From contig NZ_QXGH01000020.1 of NCBI RefSeq assembly GCF_003515065.1, positions 1-64,000 of the forward strand: DNA of 64,000 nt, written 5' to 3'. The notes beneath the pieces were generated by a model. That model worked only from the letters and a program-made list of their open reading frames with translations, was not told where the DNA came from and searched no databases. The DNA comes from Nocardioides immobilis. GTDB lineage: Bacteria; Actinomycetota; Actinomycetes; Propionibacteriales; Nocardioidaceae. The position numbers were made by a program, and so were the translations under genes. Shown one piece after another: positions 1-10,072 of the stretch (the first letter of the stretch is position 1; each line of letters opens with the position of its first letter).

Positions 1-94
1 CGATCGGCTTGTTGGTCTCTTCGACGATCCGGACAGCTCCCTCACGGAACTCCCGGTCGTACTTCTTCCGCTTCTCTGGCATCTCGATCCTCAT
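1..94 (-). CDS. IS3-family transposase OrfA, N-terminal fragment (runs off window)
   Basis: The 31 residues from the ATG read MRIEMPEKRKKYDREF and continue with REGAVRIVEETNKPI, the typical opening of the small HTH protein OrfA of IS3-family elements. OrfA binds the IS ends and is normally joined by frameshifting to the OrfB integrase. The rest lies left of the window, so I cannot tell whether the element is intact. The start sits about 125 bp from the next gene; I could not identify the terminal inverted repeat with confidence. Its presence fits the accessory character of the first 10 kb. Confidence 0.8.
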   Translation of the reverse strand, partial: MRIEMPEKRKKYDREFREGAVRIVEETNKPI

Positions 95-218
95 TGTCGA
101 TGCCTCTACGGTCCGGGGGGAACCTCACTTCGACCAGTCCAAGCTTTCTCTGCGCAGAGGGCACTTCGGTGTTTTCTTACGCGCCGTTCAACGGCGGCTA
201 GAGAGTTTCGCGTGTGGC

Positions 219-1013
219 CTATCCCTTGCGCGCTGCGATGAGTGTGGCCCGGATCGGGACGCGCACGAGGCCAGACTCGTCGGCGTACTCACCGAGCAGC
301 TCCTCGGTGTCGGCAGTGATCAGCGCATACGTCTCCGGCAGGATCCGCTCAGCCAACGGTGTGGCCTGGATCTCAGTGTGAGCGACGGCGGCCGCAGACG
401 GGAAGACGGCCACTCCGAGGCTCGAACGCCACTCCAGTAGCGACAGACCGGAGGCCGAGGTGAGCGCGAGCAGGCCGTCGACGTCGCCTTGGGACCAATA
501 CGTGCCGAGCAGAATTCGGGCCTCGGGGCCGGCGTGCCCGGCGACCAGGTCGACGAAGGGACCATACGCCGGCTGCTCGGCCAGCGGTGCGTAGGTTTGC
601 AGCGCGACTACGCCGCCGGGCACCACCACGCGTGCCATCTCGGTCACCGCCCGGCCCGGGTCGGCGAAGAAGAAGAGGGCGGACTGGCACAGCGCGACGT
701 CGAACTCGGCGTCCGCGAAGGGGAGGTCCTCGGCGTCGCCCTGCACCCACTCGAGGTCGGGCCGCGCCTCTCGGGCGACCTCGAGCATCGAGGGGTTGAG
801 GTCGACTCCGACGACACGGCCGCCTGGCCCGGCGACGTCCCGGGCCGTCCGGGCGACCACGCCCGTGCCGCAGGCCACGTCGAGCACGGACTGGCCAGGG
901 CGCACCCGCGCGCAGTCCAGCAGCTTGGGTGCCCACTGCCCGAAAAGGGCAGGGACGAAGAGCTCGTCGTAGGCCCGCGCCTGCTCGCGGGTGAGCTGAA
1001 AGGTCTCGGTCAT
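219..1013 (-). CDS. Class I SAM-dependent methyltransferase
   Basis: A 264-residue protein with methyltransferase motif I (VLDVACGTG, about residues 43-51), an acidic motif II ([11 protein letters not shown]) and a motif-IV-like segment ([12 protein letters not shown]), as in UbiE/Methyltransf_11 proteins. It would transfer a methyl group from S-adenosylmethionine to an unknown small substrate in the cytoplasm. The ATG at 1013 is preceded by a strong AGGAGG site. It is divergent from a LuxR-type regulator with about 110 bp between them, so that regulator may control it. The substrate cannot be inferred. Confidence 0.85.
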   Translation of the reverse strand: MTETFQLTREQARAYDELFVPALFGQWAPKLLDCARVRPGQSVLDVACGTGVVARTARDVAGPGGRVVGVDLNPSMLEVAREARPDLEWVQGDAEDLPFADAEFDVALCQSALFFFADPGRAVTEMARVVVPGGVVALQTYAPLAEQPAYGPFVDLVAGHAGPEARILLGTYWSQGDVDGLLALTSASGLSLLEWRSSLGVAVFPSAAAVAHTEIQATPLAERILPETYALITADTEELLGEYADESGLVRVPIRATLIAARKG

Positions 1014-1124
1014 GGGGCCACCTCCTGGGTTCGGGGAGACCTGACCAGCCTGGACCGGGTGCGCGTTCGAGACATCGGGCAACTGACCTATCCGTGGGCG
1101 CGTTCCGATGGCGATCATGGACGA

Positions 1125-2771
1125 GTGGCAACCGTTGAGAGCCTCGAGTCCGCCCGCGCTGCGTTCAGCGCCGGGCGCTGGGAGGAGGCACGGGCAGCCT
1201 TCGCCGCGTCGGCTGCCGTGGATGAGTCTGCGGACGCGCTCGACGGCTTGGGCCGGGCGTGCTGGTGGCTGGGCGACGTACGCTCCGCGATCCGCCACCG
1301 GGAGCGTGCCTTCACACTGCTGCGCCAGACGGGCCGAGACGACGAGGCGGCCATCGTCGCCCTCGACCTGTGCGTGTGGTACCTCACGAACCTCGAGAAC
1401 GGCGCGGCGGCGAGCGGCTGGCTGGCCCGTGCTGCTCGCGCGGCCGAGCGCACGACGGACCGTGCGGTCCGGGGCTGGCTGGTGCTGATCGGCGCGTACC
1501 TTTCGTCCGACCCCAGGGAGCGATATGACGGTCTCGAGGTGGCCCGAGCGCTGGCCGTTCAGGCCTCCGACGACGGGTTGCACGCAATGGCGCTCGCCGA
1601 CCTGGGGCTGCTCCGGGTGGCCGGCGGCGAGGTGGAGGACGGGATGAGGCTCCTCGACGAGGCGATGGCGACCACCCTGGGTGGGTACGAGGGGCGGCTG
1701 GAGGTTGTGGTCTGGTCGAGCTGCAACATGCTCGCCGCGTGCAGCTTGGTCGACGACCTGCCTCGCGCGACGCAGTGGTGCCGGGCGGCAGAAGAGTTCA
1801 CGCAGGCCTACGGCTGCCCTTTCCTGCACGCGCGATGTCGGGCCCACTACGGCTCGGTGCTGGTCGCCGCCGGGCGCTGGGGTCTCGCGGAGCCCGAGCT
1901 CCTGCGAGCACTGTCGATGTCGGAGGACGTCGGACGCCAACCCTTGGTCGAGGCGAGGGCCGCTCTGGCTGCTCTCCGGCTCCGGCAGGGCCGGCTGTCC
2001 GAGGCCACCGAGCTGGTGGAGGGGCTCGACACCAGCGGCCCCCGCGCCACCCTGGTTGTTGCCGAGGTGCGGCTTGCCGACGGCCGAGGCAAGGAGGCCG
2101 CGGCACTGCTGCGCGCCGGGCTCGGGCTGCTCGAGGCGGACGACCCGCAAGGTGATCTGCTCGCGGCAGCCCTGAGCGAGGCGTATCTGGCCCTCGGTGA
2201 CGTGCCAGGCGCTGCCGCGACGCTGGACGCTCGCCGGGCCGACCCGGCCAGGTCCCTGCTCCCTCGTGGGAGGGCCCAGCTGGCCCGCTGCACGGGGCTG
2301 GTCGCGGCGGCATCGGGCGACGCGGCGACAGCGGCGCGACGGCTGGCCCACGCGCTCGACGCGTTCGAGCGGCACAACCTGCCATTCGAGGCCGCCCGGA
2401 CCCGGTTGGATCTGGCGAGGACCGTCGCTGCCGAGGATCCCGCGGCCGCTGCCGGTCACGCGGCGGGGGCGCTGCGCGACCTGAGGCGGCTGGGGGCGGC
2501 TGGCGAGGCGGCCGCGGCGGCCGCACTTCTGCGCGAGCTGGGCGTGGTCCCCGGACCGGAGCCCCGTGACCCCGGGGTGCTCACCAGGCGTGAGCAGGAC
2601 GTGCTCGCCCTCGTCGCCGACGGGCTGAGCAACCCGGAGATTGCCGCGCGGCTGTTCCTGAGTCGCAAGACAGTGGCTCACCACGTGAGCAGCATCCTGA
2701 CCAAGCTGGCCCTCCGCTCCCGAGCTGAGGCCGCTGCCTACGCCGCGCGTAACCGGGGGACGTCGTCGTGA
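1125..2771 (+). CDS. LuxR-family transcriptional regulator with TPR-like N-terminal region
   Basis: A 548-residue protein. The last about 65 residues form a LuxR/GerE DNA-binding domain ([15 protein letters not shown], then [15 protein letters not shown]). The preceding 480 residues are Ala/Leu/Arg-rich helices resembling tetratricopeptide repeats, as in the C-terminal two thirds of LAL-type regulators, but there is no P-loop ATPase domain. I chose GTG 1125 because recognisable helical repeats begin there; the frame is open further upstream and the ribosome site is weak, so the start is uncertain. The divergent methyltransferase is the obvious candidate target. Confidence 0.75.
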   Translation: MATVESLESARAAFSAGRWEEARAAFAASAAVDESADALDGLGRACWWLGDVRSAIRHRERAFTLLRQTGRDDEAAIVALDLCVWYLTNLENGAAASGWLARAARAAERTTDRAVRGWLVLIGAYLSSDPRERYDGLEVARALAVQASDDGLHAMALADLGLLRVAGGEVEDGMRLLDEAMATTLGGYEGRLEVVVWSSCNMLAACSLVDDLPRATQWCRAAEEFTQAYGCPFLHARCRAHYGSVLVAAGRWGLAEPELLRALSMSEDVGRQPLVEARAALAALRLRQGRLSEATELVEGLDTSGPRATLVVAEVRLADGRGKEAAALLRAGLGLLEADDPQGDLLAAALSEAYLALGDVPGAAATLDARRADPARSLLPRGRAQLARCTGLVAAASGDAATAARRLAHALDAFERHNLPFEAARTRLDLARTVAAEDPAAAAGHAAGALRDLRRLGAAGEAAAAAALLRELGVVPGPEPRDPGVLTRREQDVLALVADGLSNPEIAARLFLSRKTVAHHVSSILTKLALRSRAEAAAYAARNRGTSS

Positions 2772-2822
2772 AGGATCGCTTGGGCCGTTGCACGCGCGCG
2801 GGCAAGGCGAGATTATCGGGTG

Positions 2823-5025
2823 ATGGGTAGGGACCCGGTCCCGACGTTCTGCCCGTTGTGTGTCTCGCGTTGTGGGGCGCTGGCCACCGTCACGGACGGG
2901 GCGTTCGTCGCGCTGCATCCGGATCCGTCCCACCCGACGGGCAAGGCCATCTGCTTGAAGGGCAAGGCTGCACCGGAGATCGTCTACCACCAGTCCAGGC
3001 TTCTGCACCCGCTGAGGCGGACCAACTCCAAGGATTCCGCGGACCCGAGGTGGGAGCAGATCACTTGGGACGAAGCGCTCGACACGGTGGCTGAGCGGAT
3101 GATGGCTCTTGCTGCCTCGGACGGGCCCGAGTCGGTGGGGTTCAGTTCGAGCTCGCCCTCCACGTCGGCGATCAGCGACGCGGTGGACTGGGTTCAGCGG
3201 CTGATCCGTGCGTTCGGCAGCCCGAACTACTGCAACTACATGGAGTTGTGCGGGTGGGGCCGGTACCTCGCCCCGCTCTACACGTTCGGCTGCTCGGTCC
3301 CCGGCGCCTATCTGCCGGATCTCGAGAACGCCGGCTGCATCTTGTTCTGGGGGTACAACCCGTCCGTGGCCCGCCTCGCGCACGCGACGAGCACCGTTGC
3401 TGCAGTCGCGCGAGGCGCGAAGCTGATCGTCGTCGACCCGCGCAAAGCGGGTCTGGCCGCCAAGGCCGACCACTGGCTGCGGGTACGGCCCGGCACCGAC
3501 GCGGCGCTCGCCTTGTCTCTCACCCACGTGATGATCGAGAACGGCTGGTACGACGCCGACTTCGTCCACGACTGGACCAACGCGGCCGACGAAGTCGACG
3601 GCCGTACCGTCTGTGGATCTGCTCGCGTCCCGCTGTGCCGACTACGCGCCGGACCTGGCAGCGGAGTTAACGGGAGTACCGGCTGCAGACATCGTCGCCG
3701 CGGCGCGGACGATCTGGGAGGCCCGGCCGGTCGCGTTCTACACCTGGAGCGGCCTGGAGCAGCACAGCGGCACCACGCAGACCATGCGCGCAATCAACGT
3801 CCTCTATGCCCTGACCGGCAGCCTAGACGTCCGCGGTGGGAACGTGTTGTTCGAGGCGGTGCCATCGAACCCGATCGACGGGGCGGAGTTCCTGTCCGAC
3901 GCGCGCCCGCCGGCGGTGGGTGTCGAGGAGCGGCCGCTCGGCCCGGCCCGGTTCGAGTTCGTCACCGGCGAGGACTTCTACACCGCCGCCCTCGACCGAC
4001 GGATCAAAGCCCTGGTGAGCTTCGGTGGCAACATGGTGATGGCCCACGCAGACAGCGCCCGCGGCCGCGAGGCGATGCGCCAGCTGGACTTCTTCGTCCA
4101 GGCCGACCTGTTCATGACGCCGACGGCCGAACTCGCCGACATCGTGCTGCCCGTGACGACGCCGTTCGAATCCGAGGCACTGAAGATCGGCTTCGAGTAC
4201 AGCCAAGAGGCGCAGTCGCTCGTGCAGCTGCGACCGCCGCTCGTCCCACCCCGCGGCGAGGCCCGCTCGGACCTGCAGATCGTGTTCGACCTCGCCACGC
4301 GGCTGGGTCTGGGCGCGCACTTCTGGAACGGCGACATCGAGGCAGCGTTCCGCCATCAGCTCGCGCCGGGCGGGATCACCCTGGAGGAGCTGCGGGCGAA
4401 CCCGGCCGGCGTACGCGTGCCGCTGACAACGCGCTACCGCAAGTACACCGACACCGGGTTCGCGACCCCGTCACGCAAGGTCGAGCTGTACTCGGCCACC
4501 TTGGCCACCCATGGCTATTCACCGCTGCCGGACTTCGAGGAACCTCTCACCAGCCCCCGCTCCCGGCCGGACCTCGCGGACCGCTACCCGCTGGTGCTCA
4601 GCTGTGCGAAGTCGCTGTTCTTCTGCGAGACCCAGCACCGTCAGGTCGCCGCCCTGCGCAAGAGCGCGCCCGACCCGCAGGTCGAGATAAACCCGTCCAC
4701 GGCCGCGGCCCGCGGCATCACCGCCGGGGACTGGGTCTCCCTGGCCACCCCGCACGGCAGCATCCGTGCCCGAGCCAAACTCAACGCCAGCCTCGACCCG
4801 CAGGTCGTCATCGGCCAACACGGCTGGTGGGAGGCTTGCGACGAACTGGGAGCGCCCGGCTACCCGCCGTACGGGCCGGACAGCGCGAACCTCAACCTCG
4901 TGCTGCGCCAGACGCCGAGCGACCCGATCAGCGGCAGCTCACCCCTCCGCGCCTCGGTATGCGACGTCGCCCCGCTCAGCAATGCTCTCCTGACCGGTCG
5001 AGCCGCTGGCGCACCCTCCCCATGA
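2823..5025 (+). pseudogene. Molybdopterin (bis-MGD) oxidoreductase, split by a frameshift
   Basis: The first reading frame (2823 to about 3611) carries the 4Fe-4S motif (CPLCVSRC, fourth Cys in GKAICLKG) and the start of the molybdopterin domain (ILFWGYNPSVARLAH, LIVVDPRK). Homology then continues one frame over, from about 3601 to 5025 (VDLLASRCADYAPDL, then a C-terminal molydop-binding domain with YPLVLSCAK). Joined, the halves give about 735 residues, normal for this DMSO-reductase-family enzyme, with a one-base shift near 3600-3613. The stop overlaps the next start (ATGA). It is a pseudogene unless the shift is an assembly error or is recoded. The substrate is unknown. Confidence 0.75.
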
Positions 5026-6023
5026 ACCTTCATCCGCAGGCCTTTCCGGCGGAGGAGATGGCAGAGGTGTTCACTGGGGCAATGGCACCCCCCAACGGCT
5101 GGTCAAGCGGCGTGTTGGCGGCTGTCGGGGGGACTCCGATGGTGGAGCTCCGACGTCTCGTGCCGCGCTCGGGAGCCCGGATCTTCGTGAAGTGGGAGCC
5201 GGCGAATCCCACCGGCTCGATGAAGGACCGGATGGCCGTCGAAGTGGTCCGTTCGGCCGCGGCGGACGGGCGGTTGGCGCCCGGCGGCCCCGTCGTGGAG
5301 TACACCGCCGGGACGACCGGCATCTCGCTCGCCCTGGTGTGTGCCGCGCTCCGCTACCGACTGCATGTGGTCTTCTCCGACGCATTCAGCGTGGAGAAGC
5401 GCAAGACGATGCTCGCGCTCGGCGCTGAGATCACCGACGAGCCGAGCGACGGCGGTCAGATCACCGAGGAGCTCATCAAGCGGATGATCGCCACCTCCCA
5501 GGTCATCAGCGAACGTCGCGGGCACTGGTGGTCCGACCAGCTCAACAACCACGACGGGTTGCGGGGCTACCTGCCCATGCGGGAGGAGATCTGGAGGCAG
5601 GCAGGAGGGCGGGTGGACGCATTTGTCCATGCCGTCGGGACCGCCCACTCCATCCACGGCGTTCCGCTGGGGTTCGAGGACACCGCCGCGCCACCCATGG
5701 TGGTGGCCGTCGAGCCGGCCGAGTCCGCCGTACTGTCGGGCGCTCCTACCGGTGCGCATCGCATCGAGGGCATCGGCATCGGGTTCATCCCGCCGTTGTG
5801 GCGGCCTGAAGAGGTCGACTCCATCGAGCAGGTGCGCAGCGACGACGCACAGCTGATGGCCCGTCGGCTCGCCGCCGAGGAAGGGATCTTCGCCGGTACG
5901 TCGACCGGGGCCAACGTCATCGCGGCCCTGCGGGTCGCCGAGACCCTGCCTTCGGGCGCGCGGGTGGTCACGATCGCCGTCGACTCCGGCCTCCGTTACC
6001 TCAGCAAGGCGCCCTACGTGTGA
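5022..6023 (+). CDS. Cysteine-synthase-family PLP-dependent enzyme
   Basis: A 333-residue fold-type II PLP enzyme. The Schiff-base lysine is K68 in NPTGSMKDRMA, the phosphate-binding loop is EYTAGTTGISLA, and GTSTGANVIAA near the end binds cofactor phosphate, as in CysK/CysM and cystathionine beta-synthase catalytic domains. It probably catalyses beta-replacement on an O-activated serine, or a related lyase reaction. The ATG overlaps the stop of the molybdopterin oxidoreductase, implying translational coupling, and a MOSC protein follows. A sulfur-transfer role for the cluster is inference. Confidence 0.85.
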   Translation: MNLHPQAFPAEEMAEVFTGAMAPPNGWSSGVLAAVGGTPMVELRRLVPRSGARIFVKWEPANPTGSMKDRMAVEVVRSAAADGRLAPGGPVVEYTAGTTGISLALVCAALRYRLHVVFSDAFSVEKRKTMLALGAEITDEPSDGGQITEELIKRMIATSQVISERRGHWWSDQLNNHDGLRGYLPMREEIWRQAGGRVDAFVHAVGTAHSIHGVPLGFEDTAAPPMVVAVEPAESAVLSGAPTGAHRIEGIGIGFIPPLWRPEEVDSIEQVRSDDAQLMARRLAAEEGIFAGTSTGANVIAALRVAETLPSGARVVTIAVDSGLRYLSKAPYV

Positions 6024-6108
6024 CCGCCCAACCGTCATCACAATGGGTCATGTGCCCGCCGGCGTTTGGTGCTTGAGTGGAGCTGGCTTTCTCTAGGAGG
6101 TGAGCAGC

Positions 6109-6996
6109 ATGACCGAGATGGTGGGGAGGATCTCAGAGTTGTGGCGGTTCCCCGTCAAGTCCATGGCCGGTGAGCAGCTGTCCGAGGCAGCGTTCATCAC
6201 CCGCGGGCTGGTCGGCGACCGGGCCTACGCTCTCGTCGACGTCCAGACCGGCAAGGTCGTCAGCGCCAAGAGCGTGAAGACCTTTCCGGGCATCCTGGAG
6301 TGTCGGGCTGCATTTCTCGAAGAGCCCGAGGTGGGTGCGGAGAAGCCACCAGTGCAGATCACTTTCCCTGATGCGCGCTCGGTGACCAGTGACGACGCGG
6401 ATTGTGACAGTGTGCTGTCGCGGTTCTTTGACCGGAAGGTGACGCTCAGCTCGGTGGCGCCGGAGAACTTCACCATCGACCAGTACCATCCCGATGTTCC
6501 TGAGGCGGATCCCGCCGGCCACCGCGACACCGTCGTCGAGACGAAGCTCGGCTCGGCCCTGTTCGCCGAAATCGGCGCGCCGTCACCGGTGCCCGTGGGC
6601 GCGTTCTTCGATCTGTTCCCGGTGTCGGTGATGTCCACGTCCACTCTCGACAAGCTGCGCAGCCTCCAGCCCGAGAGCCGCTTCGAGGCTCGTCGGTTCC
6701 GGATGAACGTCATCGTCGACAGCGACGCAGATGGGTTCGTCGAGAACGACTGGATCGACCGAACCCTCGCCCTTGGCCGGGGGCCCCGCGTCCAGGTGAC
6801 GATGCCGGACCCACGCTGCGTGATGCCGACGCTGGCACAGGACGATCTGCCCAGGGACAGCGACGTCCTCAGGACGCTGGTGCGACACAATCGGCTGGAG
6901 TTGGAGGGGGAAGGCCGCTATCCGTGTGCGGGTGTCTACGGTGTGGTCGCAGCCACGGGCACGGCCCGAACCGGTGAAAGTGTGGTGCTCGTCTGA
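6109..6996 (+). CDS. MOSC domain-containing protein
   Basis: A 295-residue protein with an N-terminal MOSC beta-barrel (ISELWRFPVKSMAGEQL, RGLVGDRAYALVD) and a C-terminal MOSC domain holding the conserved cysteine in PDPRCVMPT and the late GRYPCAGVYG motif. MOSC proteins are sulfur carriers or molybdenum-cofactor sulfurase tails, and some reduce N-hydroxylated compounds. The ATG at 6109 follows a clear AGGAGG. Its position directly after a molybdopterin enzyme and a cysteine-synthase-like enzyme supports a molybdenum/sulfur function; the precise reaction is unknown. Confidence 0.85.
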   Translation: MTEMVGRISELWRFPVKSMAGEQLSEAAFITRGLVGDRAYALVDVQTGKVVSAKSVKTFPGILECRAAFLEEPEVGAEKPPVQITFPDARSVTSDDADCDSVLSRFFDRKVTLSSVAPENFTIDQYHPDVPEADPAGHRDTVVETKLGSALFAEIGAPSPVPVGAFFDLFPVSVMSTSTLDKLRSLQPESRFEARRFRMNVIVDSDADGFVENDWIDRTLALGRGPRVQVTMPDPRCVMPTLAQDDLPRDSDVLRTLVRHNRLELEGEGRYPCAGVYGVVAATGTARTGESVVLV

Positions 6997-7004
6997 GGAC
7001 GGCG

Positions 7005-7312
7005 TGACACATTGGCGTTCGTCGAGGGCCGGCTGGCGCCGGACGAAGTCGCCGAACCCGGGAATCGTAAAGGCAACGCCGCCGCGCCCCCTTGGGCGCG
7101 ATGAGGCCGCGTTCGATCAGCTCGTCGCGTGGACGGCTCAGGGCGTTGGGGCTCCTGCGGATGCGGTCCGCGATCTCCTCGCGGGTCGCGCCTCCGCCTC
7201 CGCCTCCGGCGACACCTTGAAGGAAGCGCCGGTGCTGCGGTGTGGCGCGTGCCCAGCGTGCCCGGTGCAGGTTCTCCATCCCGTCATCCACCGCGGCTCG
7301 TGCACCGCGCAC
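7005..7312 (-). pseudogene. C-terminal remnant of a AAA-type ATPase
   Basis: Reading the minus strand gives VDDGMENLHRARWARATP, then a winged-helix segment (RRSPNALSRPRDELIERG). The homology then shifts frame to FTIPGFGDFVRRQPALDER, which is how such ATPases end (an ORC/Cdc6-like winged helix with a closing beta strand). No Walker A or B motif remains and the reading frame is broken near 7075. It lies tail to tail with the MOSC gene in a stretch of decayed genes just inside the integrase. The family assignment is from memory of the motif. Confidence 0.5.
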
Positions 7313-7375
7313 GTCGCCAGCGGTAATGGTGCCGCCCTTCTCCGGGCTGCCGCGGCCACCGCGGCGTCATCCCTC

Positions 7376-7720
7376 CTGACGTCGAGCTCGGCTGCCGGTG
7401 CCCGCAGCGCTTCCGCGGCCGCCAAGTCGGAGCGGCTTGAGGCTCGCGCGACCGAGGACGAAGTGACGGTGATTGCGCGCGCCGCTGAGCTCTTGAACGC
7501 GACAGTCTCCTCGTTCGTGGTGGGCGCCGCGGTGGAGAAGGACGAGGCGATTGTCGCGCGCGCGGAACGGACGCTGATGCCGGCGGCGCAATTCGACGCG
7601 ATGATCGATGCGCTCGACGACACCACCGTCGTGCCCGAGGTCGTCGAACTCGCCTCGCGGCCGCGCCGAGTCGCGAGGCGGCGACGGCAACAGAGCCCGA
7701 GTTCGTCACAGGGCTGCTGA
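7376..7720 (+). CDS. DUF1778/TacA-type antitoxin (start uncertain, possibly decayed)
   Basis: Residues AAKSERLEARATEDEVTVI, then ARAAELLNATVSSFVVGAA and FDAMIDALDD match the ribbon-helix-helix antitoxins paired with GNAT toxins. The C-terminus (VVELASRPRRVARR) is also typical of the toxin-neutralising tail. No ATG, GTG or TTG lies close to the expected N-terminus. I give a CTG position as the nearest possible start, so the 5' end may already be lost. The cognate toxin follows directly but is frameshifted. Confidence 0.5.
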   Translation: MTSSSAAGARSASAAAKSERLEARATEDEVTVIARAAELLNATVSSFVVGAAVEKDEAIVARAERTLMPAAQFDAMIDALDDTTVVPEVVELASRPRRVARRRRQQSPSSSQGC

Positions 7721-8105
7721 GCCCGGACCACGACGTGTCCGGGTTCGACAAGCGGCGAGCCGGAGACGGACAACTGGCTGCGCGCCAACGGGCTGCGAAC
7801 CCAGCGACAGGGAAGCGCCCGCCCCGCGTACTGACGCGTCCGGATGACTTGAGGGTGCTCGGCTTCTATGCCGTGGCTCCGCACGACACACATCGGGAGG
7901 ACCTCCCCGGTTCGGCGGCAGGTGGCCCGACTGTCGTCCCGGGGTATCTGATCGCGCAACTCGCTGTCGACCGAAGCCTGCAAGGTCACGACCTCGGGGG
8001 CGAGCTGCTTCTCGATGCTCTGGAGACGGTTGTCGCCGCGGCGCGTGCCGCGGGCGGACGCCTCGTGGTCGTGGACGCGGTCCACGAGCGCGGCTTGCAC
8101 GTACG
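7681..8105 (+). pseudogene. TacT-like GNAT acetyltransferase toxin, doubly frameshifted
   Basis: The expected toxin sequence is present but changes frame twice. LLSPDHDVSGFD is read in one frame. SGEPETDNWLRANGLR and TQRQGSARPAY are in the next, starting at an extra A near 7750. VLTRPDDLRVLGFYAV then returns to the first frame at about 7828. The acetyl-CoA-binding segment (LAVDRSLQGHDLGGELLL) and LVVVDAVHE follow, after which homology stops. Intact relatives acetylate aminoacyl-tRNA and halt translation. This copy should be inactive, and it is adjacent to its antitoxin, as in working tacAT pairs. Confidence 0.65.
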
Positions 8106-8411
8106 TCTTTGCGCCGCGTATGACTGTCAAGCACGGGCAGGCCTTGCGCTTGACGCTGCGGTCCATCCGTCCCGCAAACGGATCCATAACCGGGGGAACG
8201 GGAGAGCGATTCATCGGCCTGGAGGGCGATGGAAGCTCTGCGGGGCTCATGCAGTCGTAGCCGCGAAGCGGCAATGTCCTACCGCGAAGCGGCGTCCGCA
8301 CAAGTGCGCGCCAAACCCGATTGGCGAGCAGGACCCCGGCGTGAGAACGCTTTCCAAGCCAGGCTGGCTGTATGGCCTCCTGGAGTCCGGCCCTTGCAGC
8401 GCGGACGTGGC

Positions 8412-8609
8412 TCACGGATGTTCTGTGATGAGCCGAGACAGCTCCTCGACGTGGGCTGCTGCTCGGTCGGCGAGCTTCGCGGCGTCCTTACTCCACCGGG
8501 TAGACCGATCCTCGCTGAGGTGCTCGATGGCGCGCCTCAAACTGGTGATCTTTGCCTGGTCCTTGAGGCCCTTCGCCGGCGCGATCCACACATTCATGTC
8601 GAGATACAC
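8412..8609 (-). CDS. Short hypothetical ORF downstream of the integrase
   Basis: A 65-residue open frame starting GTG (VYLDMNVWIAPAKGLKDQ) and ending in a charged helix (RAAAHVEELSRLITEHP). The frame stays open upstream as far as the integrase stop codon. The VVYLDMNVW opening is reminiscent of the first strand of PIN-like nucleases, but the remainder of such a domain is absent. It could be a remnant or a small gene of the element. I do not recognise a family. Confidence 0.3.
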   Translation of the reverse strand: MYLDMNVWIAPAKGLKDQAKITSLRRAIEHLSEDRSTRWSKDAAKLADRAAAHVEELSRLITEHP

Positions 8610-8654
8610 GACTGCCGGCCGGCCGTTCAGGGTCCAGTCTTCACCCGCATCGCT

Positions 8655-9932
8655 CTATCTGTCGCTGAGCATTGGAAGCCATGCCGACGAGGTCGCGACC
8701 GTGTCACCGATCCTCTCGGCGAGTTGGCGGTCGCGATCGACGGTGGCGTGCTGGTAGATCGCCATGGCGGCTTGGGACGCGTGGCCCGCGCGGGCCTGGA
8801 GCTCGGCCGCGGTGGCGCCGTGCTGGCCGGCAAGGGTGAGCGCGGAGTGGCGCAGGCCGTGGATCGTGAGGTCGGGGCGGCCGGCGGCTTCGCGGGCGAC
8901 CTTGTAGCGGTCGAGCAGGTAACGAGCGCTCATATGGTCCTTGCGCTCGCCGGGGAAGAGCAGTCCGTTGGACCCGGGCGCGGTGTGGGCGAGCAGGTGC
9001 GCGCGGAGCAGCGGGAGGAATGTCGGCGGCAGGTGGACGACGCGGATGCCCTTCTCGGTCTTCGGCGGCCCGATCACCCGGCCGCACTCGGGGCAGGCGC
9101 CATCGGCCTTCGGGTCGGCGTCCTTCTCGATCTTGCGGGTCACCGAGATCGAGCCCGAGGTCGGCTCGATGTCGCTGCGGCGGAGCTCGAAGATCTCGCC
9201 TTCGCGCATGCCGGCGAAGGCGGCGAGCACGATGAAGAGGCGCAGCCGCTCGGGCATGTTGTCGACGATGGTTGCCATCTCGTCGACGGGGGAGGGCCGC
9301 TGTGGGTTCTGCACGCGAGCGGTCGAGGCCCTCTGGATGCGCACCGGGTTGCGGTCGATCAGCTCGTCGTCCTCGGCGGCAGCCATCAGTGAGCGGAGCA
9401 GGCGATAGGCCGCGGCGTTCGCGGCGGGCGTGTTCTTGGGCAGCGCTTCGTGCCAGCTGCGCACCGACTCGCGGGTGATCTGCTTCAGCGGCGTCGCCCC
9501 GAACGCGGGGAGGAGCGTCCGGTCGAGCAGCCCGCGATACTCCCGAAGCGTTTTCGGCCGGAGGTCGCGCGAGGCGAGATATCGCTCGGCGTGCACGGCG
9601 AAGGTGTTCGTCGCGTCGAGCCGGGCCTGCTCCTTCGCGGCCTGGAGACGGGCTTGGGCGGTGACGTACGCCGACGGGTCCTCCATCAGGGCGCGTTCCC
9701 TCTTGACCCACTCCTCGGCGTCGATCTGGGCCTTGAACGTCGAGGGTGCGGTGACCGTCGCGCCGTTGGGAGCGGTGACGCGGGCCTGCCAGCGGCCCTC
9801 GCACCGACACCGCTGAGCCTTCGGGCACGGCTTCATATGCGTGCCGCGGCCACCGCAGGTGCAGCGCTGCCGGTGGTGGCAGGAGCGCAGGTGGACCTTG
9901 CGGACGTTGCCCGCCGCTGCCCTTCTGGCCAT
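8655..9932 (-). CDS. Tyrosine recombinase (site-specific integrase)
   Basis: A 425-residue phage-type integrase. It has an N-terminal Cys-rich segment (CHHRQRC, CRCEGRW), a SAM-like arm-binding domain (TLREYRGLLDRTLLPAFG) and a catalytic domain with R243 (AFAGMREGEI), H358 and R361 (HGLRHSA), H384 (RAGHAS) and nucleophile Y393 (AIYQHAT). A CPECG insertion lies within the catalytic domain, common in actinobacterial integrases. I chose ATG 9932 over an upstream in-frame codon because the conserved N-terminus starts there. It reads away from a tRNA-Ala 3' fragment only 140 bp distant, its likely attachment site. Confidence 0.93.
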   Translation of the reverse strand: MARRAAAGNVRKVHLRSCHHRQRCTCGGRGTHMKPCPKAQRCRCEGRWQARVTAPNGATVTAPSTFKAQIDAEEWVKRERALMEDPSAYVTAQARLQAAKEQARLDATNTFAVHAERYLASRDLRPKTLREYRGLLDRTLLPAFGATPLKQITRESVRSWHEALPKNTPAANAAAYRLLRSLMAAAEDDELIDRNPVRIQRASTARVQNPQRPSPVDEMATIVDNMPERLRLFIVLAAFAGMREGEIFELRRSDIEPTSGSISVTRKIEKDADPKADGACPECGRVIGPPKTEKGIRVVHLPPTFLPLLRAHLLAHTAPGSNGLLFPGERKDHMSARYLLDRYKVAREAAGRPDLTIHGLRHSALTLAGQHGATAAELQARAGHASQAAMAIYQHATVDRDRQLAERIGDTVATSSAWLPMLSDR

Positions 9933-10072
9933 TGCCACCGCCTCTCGGTGGTGCCAGATTACCTCAAGTGGTGCCAGAGTGGTGCCAGATGGACGGGTAC
10001 CCGTGTCCACTTCTGACCGTAAATCCGCAGGTCAGCGGCTTGGGTCACGCGGGGGGACGCTTCTATCACCCC

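Noticed and set aside
219..3569. 1116-codon open frame on the minus strand
   Set aside because: Only its last 264 codons (from 1013) have family sequence; the rest is an antisense shadow of the LuxR regulator and the oxidoreductase.
8125..8165. TTGACA-like -35 on the minus strand
   Set aside because: No matching -10 at proper spacing and it lies in decayed sequence with no gene to drive.
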